Shown: in pieces, positions 48,149 through 60,880 of the stretch
Position numbering within the stretch: the stretch's first letter is position 1
How the letters are laid out: each line of letters starts with the position of its first letter
NCBI GenBank assembly: GCA_037074615.1
Contig: CM073563.1
Location: forward strand, 13,376,501-13,440,500
Source: Leucaena leucocephala
Taxonomy: Eukaryota; Streptophyta; Magnoliopsida; Fabales; Fabaceae
Reading direction: 5' to 3'
Length of the DNA: 64,000 nucleotides
Notes under the pieces: generated by a model
Told to the model about the DNA's origin: nothing
What the model saw: the letters and a program-made list of their open reading frames with translations, nothing else
Database searches by the model: none
Program-made: the position numbers and the translations under genes

Positions 48149-49670
48149 CTATTTTTCCTCTCTCCTCTTTAAATTTTTATCAAACTCTTCTTGCAATTGG
48201 GCACGCACACTTTGCACAACTGAGTTTTCACAAGATTGAGGGCAATTTCTCTTCCTTGATGGCTCTGTTCCATACCCTTTCCATCTTACATACCCTGACC
48301 TCTCACCAAGAATAGTGGTCAATATTTCTTCTAACGTCATTTGAGCATCACTCTCTAAATCTTGGTCTTGTTGCTGAGAAAGTCCGTGCATACGACTCTA
48401 TAATAAAAACATATGAAACTATTAGATTTAAAATAAAACTAAATCAAAATAAAATATAAAACTATAATGCATACATGAATTTGTTCAGAGTATGGGTCAT
48501 CCCATACTACTTGTTCATCTAATGTCTTCCTAGTATACGTTATCTCCCACAGCTGGTCAGGAGGGGTAGGTTGTCCAGTAATTGGATCTCTCTAGAAAAG
48601 AATAATATACAAGAAAAAATAATATATTTTAAAATAAGAATGATTAAAAACTTAAATTATAGTGGTGATAGATTGAACTTACTGTAGAATAGTCAATCTC
48701 TACAAATGATCAAGGAACACAAGTGTGTTTAGTCATTATTTTTTATTGGTTTATAGTGTTCCTTGTACTTTTATTCTACAACAACATTTGGTAACTAATA
48801 AGAATTTAATTATAGAATAAAAAAATATAATTTATTTATAAGGATAGTAAGGTACCTTAAACATGTTAGTCTTAAAATATACTAATAACCACTCCCATCT
48901 TGAAAACTAATAGTTCAAGGAGGATCAGCCAACCTATCCTCATCAATCTCGTATTTCTTATAGTAAGTGCAATTTGGTCTTTCAATTTCTGAATACATTT
49001 TGTAAAATAATTGATATAGCTATATGAAACTTTTCTTCAGTAATTGTATCAGTAAGTTCAAATTTACCCTAAAACAAATTCATATAAACACTTTATATAA
49101 TAATATAAATAAACTAATATAAGTATAAAAATTGACATAAATAATACCTTTATTTTCAAAATCATATCCTGACCATATTTCTTAAAAATATTCTTCTAAT
49201 TACCTTCACCATCCCTAAAAGAGATTGTGGTTCTAAAAGTTAAACCACAATAATTAAAAAAGTCTCTTGCTTCTGGACCGATTGCTCTTGATATGGAATC
49301 TGAAATTTTGACTCAAATCTTTGCTCCTTGTGCAGTCCTCAAATTCACATTAATATATTTATAAACTCCTATGCGGTTGTTGATTGCACTAGAAGAGTCT
49401 ATCATTCATGTTGAATACTTTACAATTAAATATTTTATTCCATGTAAATCAATTATTATAAAATTGAAGTAAACTTACATGCACTACTATTTTAAGTATG
49501 GGGAGTAGGGGAGAGTTGGCAGGCATTTCCTCAAGTTGTTGTTGCAGGGATCGAGGTAAACTAATAGCTCTTGATTGAGGTGTAGAACATGTACATAGGC
49601 TATTTGTGTTGTCATGAGATATAACAGAAATACCTTTCCCACCTCGGCCTCTCTTTAATACTGACATATC
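48149..49670 (-). pseudogene. TnpA-like plant transposase (Transposase_24 family)
   Basis: The minus-strand 48,391-48,149 frame contains LTTILGERSGYVRWKGYGTE and then LQEEFDKNLKRREEK. This is the conserved C-terminal block of the Ptta/En/Spm Transposase_24 family (usually ILGERSGYVRGxGxG), ending in a coiled-coil tail. The 49,667-49,449 frame (MSVLKRGRGGKG...QQLEEMPA) looks like its N-terminus. The stretch between holds short decayed exon-like frames (for example around 48,900-49,000). Such proteins bind the subterminal repeats and assist TNP2. No complete frame was seen, and exon borders were not resolved. Confidence 0.68.
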
Positions 49671-52600
49671 CTACAAAAATATACATTTTATTTAGGAAGT
49701 AACAATAAATCAAATTTTAAATAGCAAGCAATCAATAATCAATCTACATATTAATAAAATCTGTGATATAAATTAATTTCATTCAACTGAATCTTCCATG
49801 GCACTATCACTTCTATCAATGTCTTTTAAGTCATCAGTTTGTTCTATTTCATTTTCTGTCACTTTCTTCTTTAGTATCACTATCAGAGTCATCAAGAAGA
49901 TCCTTTTAATAACTAAATCCAGTCTTAATGGCATTATTTTAATTTATTTTTGCTGGTTCTCTTTGAGCTAAGTCTGAATTTATCCATCTTCTCCATACAA
50001 GTTAATGAAAATATTATCAGGTTGTGTAGGACTCGCATGGTAAATATTTAAGTCTACCACCAACTGTTGATAAGCTTATTTATCAACCATATGGCCATTG
50101 ACCTCACTATCCTCAGTATCATTCTCAATTGGTAAGTTAAACAAGTCACGTGGGTTTGTTTTGACAACAACGAGCCAACTAGGTGCAACAATGTCATCCA
50201 CATAGAAAACTTGCTCAGCCTGAGATGCTAGAATAAATGGTTCATTAGTTTGTAATGAATATCGCGTGTTGATACTTATGAACCCATAGTTATCAACCTT
50301 ATATCCTTTGTCATAATGTATCATATCCCACCAATGACACTTAAACAAGTATACTTTTCTATTGCCTATGTAAGACATCTTATAAATATGCTCCAACACA
50401 CTATAATATTCTTTGTCAACATTAGTGTCATCACCCTTAGCCACGACAATATTGTTTTGGGTTTTTTTCCTGTTTCACGATCTTTTGTATGAAAATGAAA
50501 TCCATTGCCTATGAACATGGAATAACGATTGACCATCATCAATGGACCAATTGATAAGCTTATGAGTTTATCACTCATATGGCTCTGTGTAGACAATGAT
50601 GTCATATTTGAAGACAAAAATTATGTTAGATATATTAGACTAATGTAATTGTTAGAAATATCATGACTCAAAATATTATAACTTACTCATGAACGAAACC
50701 ATTTAGGAAACTCATATTAGCTTTGCTCACTCCTTGATCCTTGGGCTTCAAGCTCTATTGTATATTCCCTACAAATTTTCATAGTAATAAGAAAAATATA
50801 CATTATGATAAATAAATTTACTCTTTAGGTCAGGTAAACTTACTCCATAAATGGCCAAACTTCTTTATAATTTTGTAGCACATACATTCTTACTTGATAG
50901 TACTCTTCATAGGGAAGAGAAATTGACTCACAATGTCCCCTAGCTTAACCACTTTTCTTAAATATTGAAAACTCAGGGTTGATATCATCATTAGTATCAT
51001 AATTCCTACGTGGCACATTAAATTTTGTAGGAAAATCTTTCAAATATCTTGAGCAAAATGTGAGACTTTCATCTACCAAGTATCCTTCTACAATTGATCC
51101 TTTATGCCAAGCTTTATTACGAACATATCATTTGAGTATTCTCAAATACCTAGTGCATAAAAATTAATTACCTTTCTATAGTTATGAATGGTAAATATAC
51201 AATGATATTGTCGTATTTTACCTTTCTATTAGATACATCCAATAATATTGAACTGGTCTAGCAACTTTTACCTCTCCTACCAAGTGTATTGGCAAGTGAA
51301 CCATCACATCAAAGAAAGAAGGTGGAAATATAGTCTCTAACTTGTACAATGCCAATATTATCTAACTTTGAAGTTTGTCTAGTTGTTCACAAGTCAAGCA
51401 CTTTGAACAAAGATTTTTGAAAAATCTTCCTAATTCTATAATTGGTTCACACAATTTAAAAGGTAATAACCCATGTATTGCAATTAGAAAAATCTCTTGC
51501 AATAACACATGGTGATCATGACACTTCAAACCAAATAATTTCTGCTCCTGAATGTTGACACATCTTAAAATATTAGATAGAAAAGTATCAGACACTTTTA
51601 AGTTAGCCAAAAGTTTTAAAAGGGATTGTTTATTTTCAGAGGATAATGTGTAAGGAGCAAGAGGAATAGAAACGTTATTATCATATTCAACTAGGTGCAT
51701 ATCACTCCTGATGCCCAAGTCCATCAAGTTGTACCTATTTTTAATTGTATCCTTCATCTTTCTAACCAAATCCATCACCGTGCACATAATATTATGAGAA
51801 ATATTTCTTTCTATAAGTATCACATCAAGATTATACCGTATTAGTAAAGTCTTCCAATAAGGCAATTGAAAAAAATACTTCTTTTCCTCCAGTTGTAAGC
51901 ATTATTATGTGTATGACGCTTTCATTTTGTACCCTTCCCAAATGACACACCACCCAAGTATTCTAGTTGCATAAGTACTTCATCTCCAGTCAATAGAACT
52001 AGTGGATCCATATGCTCTTCTTTACCATCAAATGATACCTTATTTTTACGCTATGGGTGATTTTGTGGAAGAAAGCGCCTATGCCCTATGTAAGATAACT
52101 TGCTCCTTATCGAAATGCAATGCGTGTCTTTGTGGCAACATGGACATGCAAGTTTACCTTTAGTTGACCACCCTGAAAGATTTCTATATGCCGGAAAATC
52201 ATTTATAGTCCACAAGATTGTTGCATGCTTGATAAAATTTGATTGAGAATATGCATCATACGTCTGTACCCCTACTTCTCACAATTGATTCAGCTCTTCA
52301 ATCATTGATTGCAGGTAAACATCTATTTCATCCCCTAGACTCTTTGGACAAGGAATGAGAAGTGTCATCATAAAGTATGGGCTTTTCATACTGTCACGTC
52401 CCACAATTTGGACCGTGACCGGCATAGAATATAAATTATTTCACATTCCAAAAGCCTAACACATTAAATAAAACATTCGAATTTTCCATAACATTTTTCA
52501 AAATAAACAGAATCTTTTCTAAGGTTCATGTGGAGCTTTTAACCTTTTTAAAATAATACATATTCAAAAGAAAAGTAATTACATCAAAAATAGTATTTGT

Positions 52601-52903
52601 CAAAAGACGCTTCGGATAGACAGCGAGACTTTTTACTGCTCAGCAGGAAGATTAGGGTCACCTGCACTATCTAAAGTCAAAATAATCTACTCGTGAATAA
52701 CGTCCCAAGAAAATATGATTTAAAAGATTGCAGAAATAAACAATTCATAAACATGTTTCAAACATCTCGTATTTCAATGCAAATTTTTCTGTAAACATTT
52801 TCTTTCAGTGAAAACAATTTAAAATAGTCATTTCAAATCAATGGCTTTAAAACAATCCTTTCAAAACCATAATCTTCCCATAGGACTTCAACAGAACAAA
52901 AAT

Positions 52904-53037
52904 AGACGTGGACACATAGTCCACGAGGGTAAATAACCATGCGTAGTACGAAGCCATGAAACAGACGTGGACATATAGTCCATGAGGGTAACTAACCAAT
53001 CTGGCAGCTCGAAGCCTCTAATTATTAGTGGCTCAAG
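52904..53037. repeat. Two 67-bp tandem units in the solo LTR
   Basis: AGACGTGGACACATAGTCCA at 52,904 recurs at 52,971 as AGACGTGGACATATAGTCCA. Each contains the short palindromic string TGGAC-(A/T)-TAGTCCA and then GAGGGTAA. Confidence 0.75.
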
Positions 53038-53275
53038 GCCACTAACCTTCGTGAGTATGAAACCCACGGTGTAATCTAGTAGCTCAGCCACTACCCTTCG
53101 CGAGTACGAAACCCACGGCATAATCTGGTAGCTTAGCCACTACCCTTCGTGAGTACAAAACCCATGGCATAATCTAGAGCTCAGCCACTACCCTTCACGA
53201 GTACGAAACCCACGGCATAATCTGGTAACTCAGCCACTACCCTTCGTGAGTACGAAACCCATGGAATAATCCATC
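53030..53275. repeat. Array of ~49-bp tandem units in the solo LTR
   Basis: At least four near-identical units of 48-49 bp start at TAATCT (53,072; 53,121; 53,170; 53,218), with a partial unit before them. Each contains AGCTCAGCCACTACCCTTCG and GAGTACGAAACCCA. Divergence between units is low, suggesting recent slippage or unequal exchange. Confidence 0.85.
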
Positions 53276-56200
53276 GAGCTCGGGTAACCAAGGTGCACCA
53301 AGGGCTAACAGTACTACTGTTAACAACCAACGTTATGTATTACATCCTTTCTAAAATATTTCCATCATACATGGGGTTTATTTCACATATAATAATTTCA
53401 ACCGTTTTAATGCTATAACCGTTAGTAAAAATCCCTTTAAATTTCAAAAATCCCAGCATGTACATTTAAAATTAAGTTACTGTAAAAATATATGAAATTC
53501 GCATAGGAATATATTTCATGAATAACATCAGTTCAATGGAACTTTTGACAAACTCTTTTCAAAAGCTTATTCATTCATTTTCATACATAATCATAGTTCC
53601 TCTGTAAACCAATCGAAAGAAAATCATTTCTAACGATTTAAACCATACTTTCGTAAAATTTGCTTTTCAAAATTCATATTTGAAATTCAACACTTGAAAT
53701 GACAATGCATTTGAAAATGTAAATTTTAGGGAACGTTATTCACTCACCTGCCAAACTCTTTAACTGTTACTCTTTTCAGCCAATCACTAATGATTATAGT
53801 CACTTCTCAATCCCCTGGTAATTTTGGAACATGTTAATGTTCTGTTCAATATCTCACATCACAACGGCATATACTACTAAATTCCTCGCTTTTCCACATA
53901 ATTCTAATAATTCAACTCCATCAGTTTCCTATTTCTTTTATACATATGCTTATGTATCCTTGCAACAAATCCATTATCTTTACTCTTCTTTCTTTCTACA
54001 ACTTTTCCCCCACATACAAATACATAACAGTAAGCTTCTATATGCAGATATTGTCAGTTAAAAAGATAACAACACAACAATGCCACTGAGGAGCACCCAA
54101 CTTAGTCCTTAATCCTCTTCTAACACCATATCGTCCCTGACCCAAGCAACACCACAGAAATTGAAACTCCATCACTACAGCAGTATGCATTTTCCAGGCA
54201 CTCACAACCACACATACTACCCAGGCACAACATCACAGCACCCATATTCATGACATACTTTACATACGCGCACATTCACCATTTCAGAGAAAAACAGAGC
54301 ACAGAGAAAAACAACCAATCACCTAAAAACATATCTTTACTTTGTAATAGCAATACGGATAAATGAGCATGAATAAGTTCCCTCAATCATAAACACAGTC
54401 CCCTATACCTTCGTGTGATCCTCAGCAGCAATGCATATATATATATATATATATAAATCCATACACAGCACTAAAGGGGATCACCCACATAGAACCCAAA
54501 ATAGGGCACTGCACAGCAATAACAAGGAAAGGGGAAATTTAGAGACTTACCACGCCTAAGGCAACTGAACCGAGAAGGGGGTCAGAGATCAAAAGTGCTA
54601 CAGTGGCAACGAATGAAGATGACAGCGGTGGCCAACAACAAAATAGGGAAGAAAATAAAACTTCCCACAGCCAAGATCCGCGCAACCAAGAAAAGATGAC
54701 AAGCAATAGCAATTGACGATGATACAATCACCAGGAAACAATTTCTGATGGCAGGGGTTGACAGAGAACACAGCGTCGAGCTTCACGGTCCCCTGCTCCT
54801 GAGACTTTCTTCACTGCTCTCACACCCAGCTGCTTGACGGGAAAAAAGCATAGAACAGCGACACTCACACTGACTCTCTCACACCCTTCTCCTAACTAAC
54901 ACTCATCTGCTCCCTTTAATCAATCGACAGCATTGAGGAAGGATTGACAGCTCTAGGGTGACTACACAGAGGGGAATTTGATGGACACGACACCGATAGC
55001 ATGACCCTCCTTCTCTGCTGCTCATACCCTATACTGCCGCTGAGATATCGCCTGCTGCGCCGTGAGGTTCAAAGGAAGAAATGGTGAATGTACGATGCAT
55101 CAGAGTTGAAAAAGGGGGATGGGCAGTTTCGTAATTTCACATGTGAAAAAAAAAGAAAATAAAACCTTACCTGATCTCAAGGTTTCCTTCCCGCATGATG
55201 ACCACTCTGCTAACACCCTCCCAGTGATATTTTCTGTAAAAAGAAATATATACCCCTTTGCTAAAATGATTTAAAATACAAAATTTTTCCTGAGCCATAA
55301 CACATACAAAGCCATAGTGGTAAGTTATATGGAACTAAGACAACAGGCTAGATACTATGATTGACACTCATTCCCAAAAGGTTAAAATCCATCACTTTGT
55401 AAACCCAATTGAACACTTCTTGATCAACAGAGAAGTTAGGGTATTGATGGTCCAAGTGTTTCCAAGCTAAAGAATTAACTAGATGTCTTAGTACATCATC
55501 ATTTGAGTGTTCTCCTTGTGCCACCTCATTTCTTTAGTTGTATCTCTTGACATATAAAGTCTTTGTAGCCTTAGTGTTATGGGAAAATGCCTCAAGACTT
55601 TATGTGAAACCTTTTTCCTTTTCTGTTTGTTTAAATTTCATCTAGGAATCTTACACTTAGGACATAATTCTGTATTTGTGTGCTCTCCTCAATACATTAT
55701 GCAACCATTCTCACAAGAATCAATTTTATAGTAATCTAAACTCATATCACAAATTATCTTCTTAGCTTCATATAATGAGTTTGGCACTGAAGCCCCCTCT
55801 AGAAGAACTTCTTTTAACAAACCCAACAACACATCCATAGATTTATTACTCCATTGGTTAAGGCATTTCACTTGAAGTAACTTTACAATAAAAGAAAGTT
55901 TAGACATCTTGACACAACCTAGATAAAGTTCAGTTTTAGCATCTTTTAATAAGTCAAAGAACCTTTTAGCCTGCACAATAGGCTCTTCACTCTCACAGTC
56001 ACTAGTATTTGTATAATCCACACATGGAATTCCATATGCATCGCATACCATCCTGACAAATTTCTCATTATCAGTATCATTTTCTAGGTCATTACTAGAA
56101 GTTTCACAATCTGTCTAAAATCTTCTAATTTTTCCATGTAACTCCCACACCTTATAACTATTCCAAAACCCTTGCTCAATAAGTCTATCCTAACATTTCT

Positions 56201-56370
56201 TCTCACTTTAAATATAACATTCATGCATATTTTACAAGGGCAACATATTTGATTTACCACGCCAGGTTGACTAAATGCCCATTATAGAAAAGCATTCACT
56301 CCTCTAATATATGATAGGTTGCCTCTGTCTTTAATATATAACCAACTTTTATCTATTTATATTCCCTAAA

Positions 56371-59300
56371 AGGTTAAACCTAGGATACAATAAGAAAATC
56401 TAACAAACATATCAGTACATGAAGAGAGATTTAGTACAGTAAAAAGGAAGTCGCATTTAGGAAGATAGAAGAGGGATGAAATAATGGTATTCATTGGGTA
56501 AAGAAAAGTAAGAGAGAAAATATAAGAGAGAGCAAAGAAGGAAAGGAAAGGCTGGGAAGACAGAGATTAAATGTGGCATAAATTGATTAAAGGTGGCTTA
56601 TGAATAAATAAAAAAAATAAAACTTTTTGTTACATCAAAAAGATCAACGTTTTTGTTACACCCCATTTCATTCTTATTATCTGGAGTAATCTAGTTTACT
56701 ATTTATAGTGTTATGTATATGCTACTTTTGTTGTGGTAAGGTAAACCACTCTTTTTTCTTTATTTTTTTAAAATCCAATTTATTAAAATTCAAGTAAAAC
56801 CATACACAAATTATTAAATCCCTTTACATGATAAATTTAATAAAAATAAACATAAGAGCCCAACGAAAAACCAAAACGAAGACAAAAAAAAATAATGTGA
56901 ACACTAGAATAAGAAAGAGAAGACGCTTAACTGTGGGAACATTCACGTGCTCCCTGATTCCCAGTTCACATACTTCACTTGTTTATCACTTGTCAGTTTG
57001 ACTATTCTGTTCACACATATATAGGATTAAAGAAGATCATCACTTTCTGTTAGTATAGTGATGATTAGAGGAGTTTTGAATTAGTTGAAGTGTGGTTGCT
57101 GATTCGTTGGAATGGAATATAGCACCAATGCTGAATGGAGTCTTGTTTCAATATGCTTCCTACTTTTTGTTGGTATATATACACAGTATCAATCATTCTC
57201 AGTCAGATCCCTAGCATTCAGTCTTTTCATATTATTTATGCAAGGGTAAAAAATTTGTGCATGCATGACTCTCACAAGTCTGGAAAATATTTCAGCAAAC
57301 ACTTTGATTAAGATATTGATCACAATACATTATAAACTTGTGAATTAAATTGAGAACACAATACATTCTAACCTGTGAATTAAATTACAAATAACTGGCA
57401 GTAATAAGAGTTGACATTTGTACCTGTCACAAATGCTCCCAAGACTTAGTCTTTGCAAAATACAAACCCACAACGGCATAAGCATCTAACTTGCCATTCA
57501 CAAAATACATTGGTAGCGACGATCCTATTAATAAATTACACAGGTAGTGATAATCTCATGGGCAAATACAAAAAAAATCATAGTTTGACCCTGGTCTATA
57601 TATAAATTGTATTACATATTTTTTAGGCTATATGATATTTTTTATCATGGGATTAAATTTTATTTTCTGGCCAAAGGAGTTAGGTTTGTTCTTTTTCATA
57701 AAAACCTCATAGAAAGTATGTCTAAATGCTCCACAAATTTGTGATATAAATGTTGTACATTGGGTGCCGTTTAGAAGCTATAGAATCCAAATTTTAAGAC
57801 TAAATTGTGGTCCAGTGCATCACTTCAAACGGCATAATCTAGTGTCCACACCAAAATCTTTTCACACGTATTGTTTAGGGTAGCATTGACTTGCAACTTC
57901 ACTTGTTTGTCTTCTAATCTAAATATCCTTGTCATTATCATTCAATAACACCAAACTCACTTTTACTAAAAACCATCATTCATACAAGATATTGATCATA
58001 TATAATCATTAAAATTCCGTCCATTGCTAAAAATCTATGGCGTTTTCTTCCCCCTGCTTTTACTATATGCAAATATATATCCCGGCACATTAATTGATGA
58101 CTATACACACCACACTTGTGCACCACTGGCTGCATTATTTTGTGCTATACATATATATATATATATATATAAAAGAAACCAGTGTCCCAAATGACTTGAG
58201 CTCATCGAATGAAATTGCATTTTTAGATCAAAAAGAACAAAAATGTCTTCTTTTTTTCTTCATTTCCCAAACAGGAAACCTAGTTTGCTTCTAATCAATT
58301 TCATTTTTGCCTCTATTTACAAGAAATCAAGGTTACAAACACACACATACAAGCTCCCCTATTCGGTAACCTTGTTCAAAAATATAGAAGATCATACAGC
58401 AACCATATCTTGAGATTAAAGCTTGATTCCACATTTTTAAGCTTCATTAATTACTTAATCAATGATTTAATCTCAAAATCTCAAATTTAAATAGTTAGAA
58501 ACACTTCAAACCATATAGCCACAGCAAGCCTCTCGGTAACCCCAACGTCGAACAATTTTGGTTCAGTTTGAAATCAAAAAACTCAAATACTTACTTATTT
58601 TCATTGAATCAATCAAAAGCTACTCAAAATCTTGACTTTAATCAGTGAACCACCCCATAATCGAAAGAAAATAGAGAAGACAAATTGAAGACGCAGTCGA
58701 ATAACTCACCTCAGATAGCCAACCACGTCACAAGCTCGATATCTGTCCTCCAGTCACTCCTCCAACGTCACAATCCTCTAGTTGTTCCCTCGTGCTCTCC
58801 CTCTATCTCCCGCTCTCGATGTTTCCCTTTTCTCTTAAGCTGTCACTGAGAAATAAGGAAGAGAATGATCTCTAATGAAATATAAAAATATATTAGCAGC
58901 GACTTTATTGTCGAGGCTGAAAGTTATACTTTTACCAAATATTTTTTAGGAAATAATCCTCTTAATAAAAAATAATATTTTTCCTCCAATAGTTTCTTCA
59001 ACTCATTCGGGAATTTTTATAAAATTTTATGGGCAAATGATAACCTTTAACTATTTTTCTTGGAGTTTCTAATAAAATAAGCCTTTAATTCCCCAAAAAT
59101 AGCTATTAAATCATTTGGGTCTCTTTTCAAAAAATAAACTCTTTCATAATTTTATAAGTCCCAAAATACTCATTTTATGATTTTTTTTCTTAATTTTTCT
59201 TAATCCCAAAATATTTTTAATGATTATTCTTTCCTTTATTCTTTTTCTAAAAGTTCACTTTTGAGACTTTTTAATTTCAGAAAAATACTCTTAAACTCAA

Positions 59301-59740
59301 TAATATCTTATAAATACTTTTTATAAAAGTTAGGATGTTACATGAAATGCAGCAACAGATGACATATGCAACAGTAACTAAAAATATATGTATGCACATA
59401 TGTATTTTACGTATATTCCTTCTCCTTATTTCTCTTTCACACACATCTCCCTCTCTCTATCTCCTCCCCCACATTATCTCTAACACACACATACTAACTC
59501 TCATGCTCATTGACACACATTTATAATATCTCTCTCATGCACATATTCTTACTTCTTCTCCTTCTTTCATAGACATCACATTATTATCTGTATAATCTTT
59601 CTTTACTACAATAACATGTGAAATTACTTTATTTATTATTTAAAAATTACATTATTCAATAATTTAATTCTATATATTAGATAGTTATTTAAAACTCTTC
59701 AAATTGGGAAAAACTTGTATAAACAAATATTACTGCCAAA
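56371..59740. other. CACTA non-coding 5' flank
   Basis: Between the TNP2 start and the right subterminal repeats lie 3.4 kb of AT-rich sequence. No conserved frame was recognised. A short (AT)n run lies near 58,150. One GC-like motif (AGCAGCGACTTTATTGTCGA, about 58,896) resembles the subterminal repeats, 1 kb inside the end. The region should include the TNP2 promoter on the minus strand. Confidence 0.4.
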
Positions 59741-59744
59741 GGAT

Positions 59745-60031
59745 ACAAAAGTCGCCGCTGAATCATACCTTTGTTGCAAAAACTATATACTTTATGCCGC
59801 GACGCATGCATGTCGCTACAGATACTATGACCTTCTGCGGTGACAATTAGTGTCACCGCAGAAAAGTGTCACCAAAATTTGAGTTTTTGAGCTTCTGCGG
59901 CGACAAAGTAAAGTCACCGCTGAAACTTTCAACAGTGACTTTGTTGTTGCTGTAGAAACTTAGGACTTTTAGTGGCGACAGATAAAGTTACCGCTGAAAA
60001 GTCGTCGCCAAATCAATATTTTTTTGTAGTG
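59745..60031. repeat. CACTA right subterminal repeats and TIR
   Basis: GTCGCCGCTGAAT, TCACCGCTGAAA, TTCTGCGGCGACA, TTCTGCGGTGACA and similar motifs are repeated in both orientations, ending at the TIR GTAGTG. They mirror the array at 47.5-47.8 kb. Confidence 0.8.
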
Positions 60032-60880
60032 TATATATATTATATGATAGTAAACATGACTATTTCAAATAAATTTAGAAAGTAAACATGCCAATTTTTG
60101 ACGAAACCCTAACTAAAAAAATAGTGAGATAAGACTTATATGTTGTGGACATTCTTGTTTATCATGAAGAGACTCTAGCTTGTACTCAAATCCTCCTCCG
60201 AAAATCTCTCTCAATTTCGGTAAATTCCAAACGCAAGTCCTTCAGTTTGAGAAGTAATAGCCGATCCACATGTGCTGCTTCATCAACAAGCCTCTCAAGT
60301 TCAGAGCAATTTTTTATCCATATTTGCTCTAGTGAAAGTCAATGAGAAGCTGAAGAATAAGATAACAGCCATATCACTTTGTTGCAATATCTCAATATTC
60401 TTACGTTTGGGGAAGCATACATTAGAAGAAAAAGAAATGTTTTTGAGTGAGTCTTCACAAAATATTCCCTCCCATTCCTCACATCCAACTACTCGAAGTT
60501 CCCTCGACTCTGGAAAGCTTGTAACAGTAGCAAGAGTGAATATATTTTTCAATCTAGGGCATGCCCACAATGTAACTTTTTTAAGTTTAAGGAGGCTCAC
60601 AATTTGTGTGGGGCCCTTCCAAATATAATCCAACTCTGGTAGGTTCAATAAAAATAAGCTACACAACTCTAAATTCAACTTCATAGGGTCTTGTGCATGA
60701 ATAGATTCTTCATCTTCTACTGTTCCTATGACTTGAACTTCAAAAGTACCTTTCTTACTTCCATTGTCACAAATTGCTAGATGTTTTAAACTTAGGAAAA
60801 GGATCAGGGGGTCTGATTCGCAACTGGTTGAAGCTTTTTGCAGTAACCTCCGCATAAGCTGTGTCAACAGTTTCATTTCC

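Larger units (their letters stand above)
52392..55302. mobile_element. Solo-LTR-like insert inside TNP2, TSD CATAC
   Basis: The 2,911-bp insert begins TGTCACGTCCCACAATTTGG and ends CTGAGCCATAACA (TG...CA). It is flanked exactly by CATAC (52,387-52,391; 55,303-55,307), and transposase coding resumes on either side with no loss. No internal copy of the terminus, PBS or pol motif was seen, so a long solo LTR is favoured over a complete element. It holds two tandem arrays and an (AT)n run. The minus-strand frames at 54.5-54.8 kb show no conserved content. Confidence 0.85.
50040..56370 (-). pseudogene. TNP2-type CACTA transposase, interrupted
   Basis: Read from the right, the gene starts near 56,350 with a transposase-associated domain (SWLYIKDRGNLSYIRGV, then decayed CPCKIC). 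Next come LYLGCVKMSKLSFIVKLLQV and VPNSLYEAKKIICDMSLDYY (56,051-55,689), and PVVLVPYNLPLWLCM at about 55,310. A 2.9-kb insert intervenes, then SPYFMMTLLIPCPKS continues at 52,385. KGKLACPCC zinc cysteines, LPYWKTLLIRYNLDVI and a DUF4218 region (51,865-51,362) follow. A DUF4216 region (50,450-50,076; VFYVDDIVAPSWLVVVKT, NPRDLFNLP) ends it. TNP2 is the catalytic subunit that cuts CACTA ends. In-frame stops and the insert make this copy dead. Confidence 0.85.
47468..60031 (-). mobile_element. CACTA (En/Spm) DNA transposon, both ends present
   Basis: The 12,564-bp element begins CACTACAAAAAAATTGACTT and ends ATATTTTTTTGTAGTG. The terminal inverted repeat is CACTACAAAAAAAT (14 bp), flanked by 3-bp TSD TAT (47,465-47,467; 60,032-60,034). 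Subterminal arrays of GTCGCCGCTGAAA-like motifs in both orientations fill about 300 bp at each end. Genes on the minus strand encode a TNP2-type transposase (about 56,370 to 50,040) and a TnpA-like protein (about 49,670 to 48,150). Removing the nested LTR insert leaves 9.65 kb, a normal size for an autonomous plant CACTA. Stops and the insert make this copy inactive by itself. Confidence 0.9.

Noticed and set aside
53030..53275. CRISPR array or satellite
   Set aside because: Units of about 49 bp abut without unique spacers and lie in an LTR flanked by a TSD; only four to five units, so not a satellite block.
54539..54786. Two Leu/Ser-rich minus-strand frames with signal-peptide-like look
   Set aside because: Overlapping in two frames inside a solo LTR, GC-richer than surroundings, no conserved motif.
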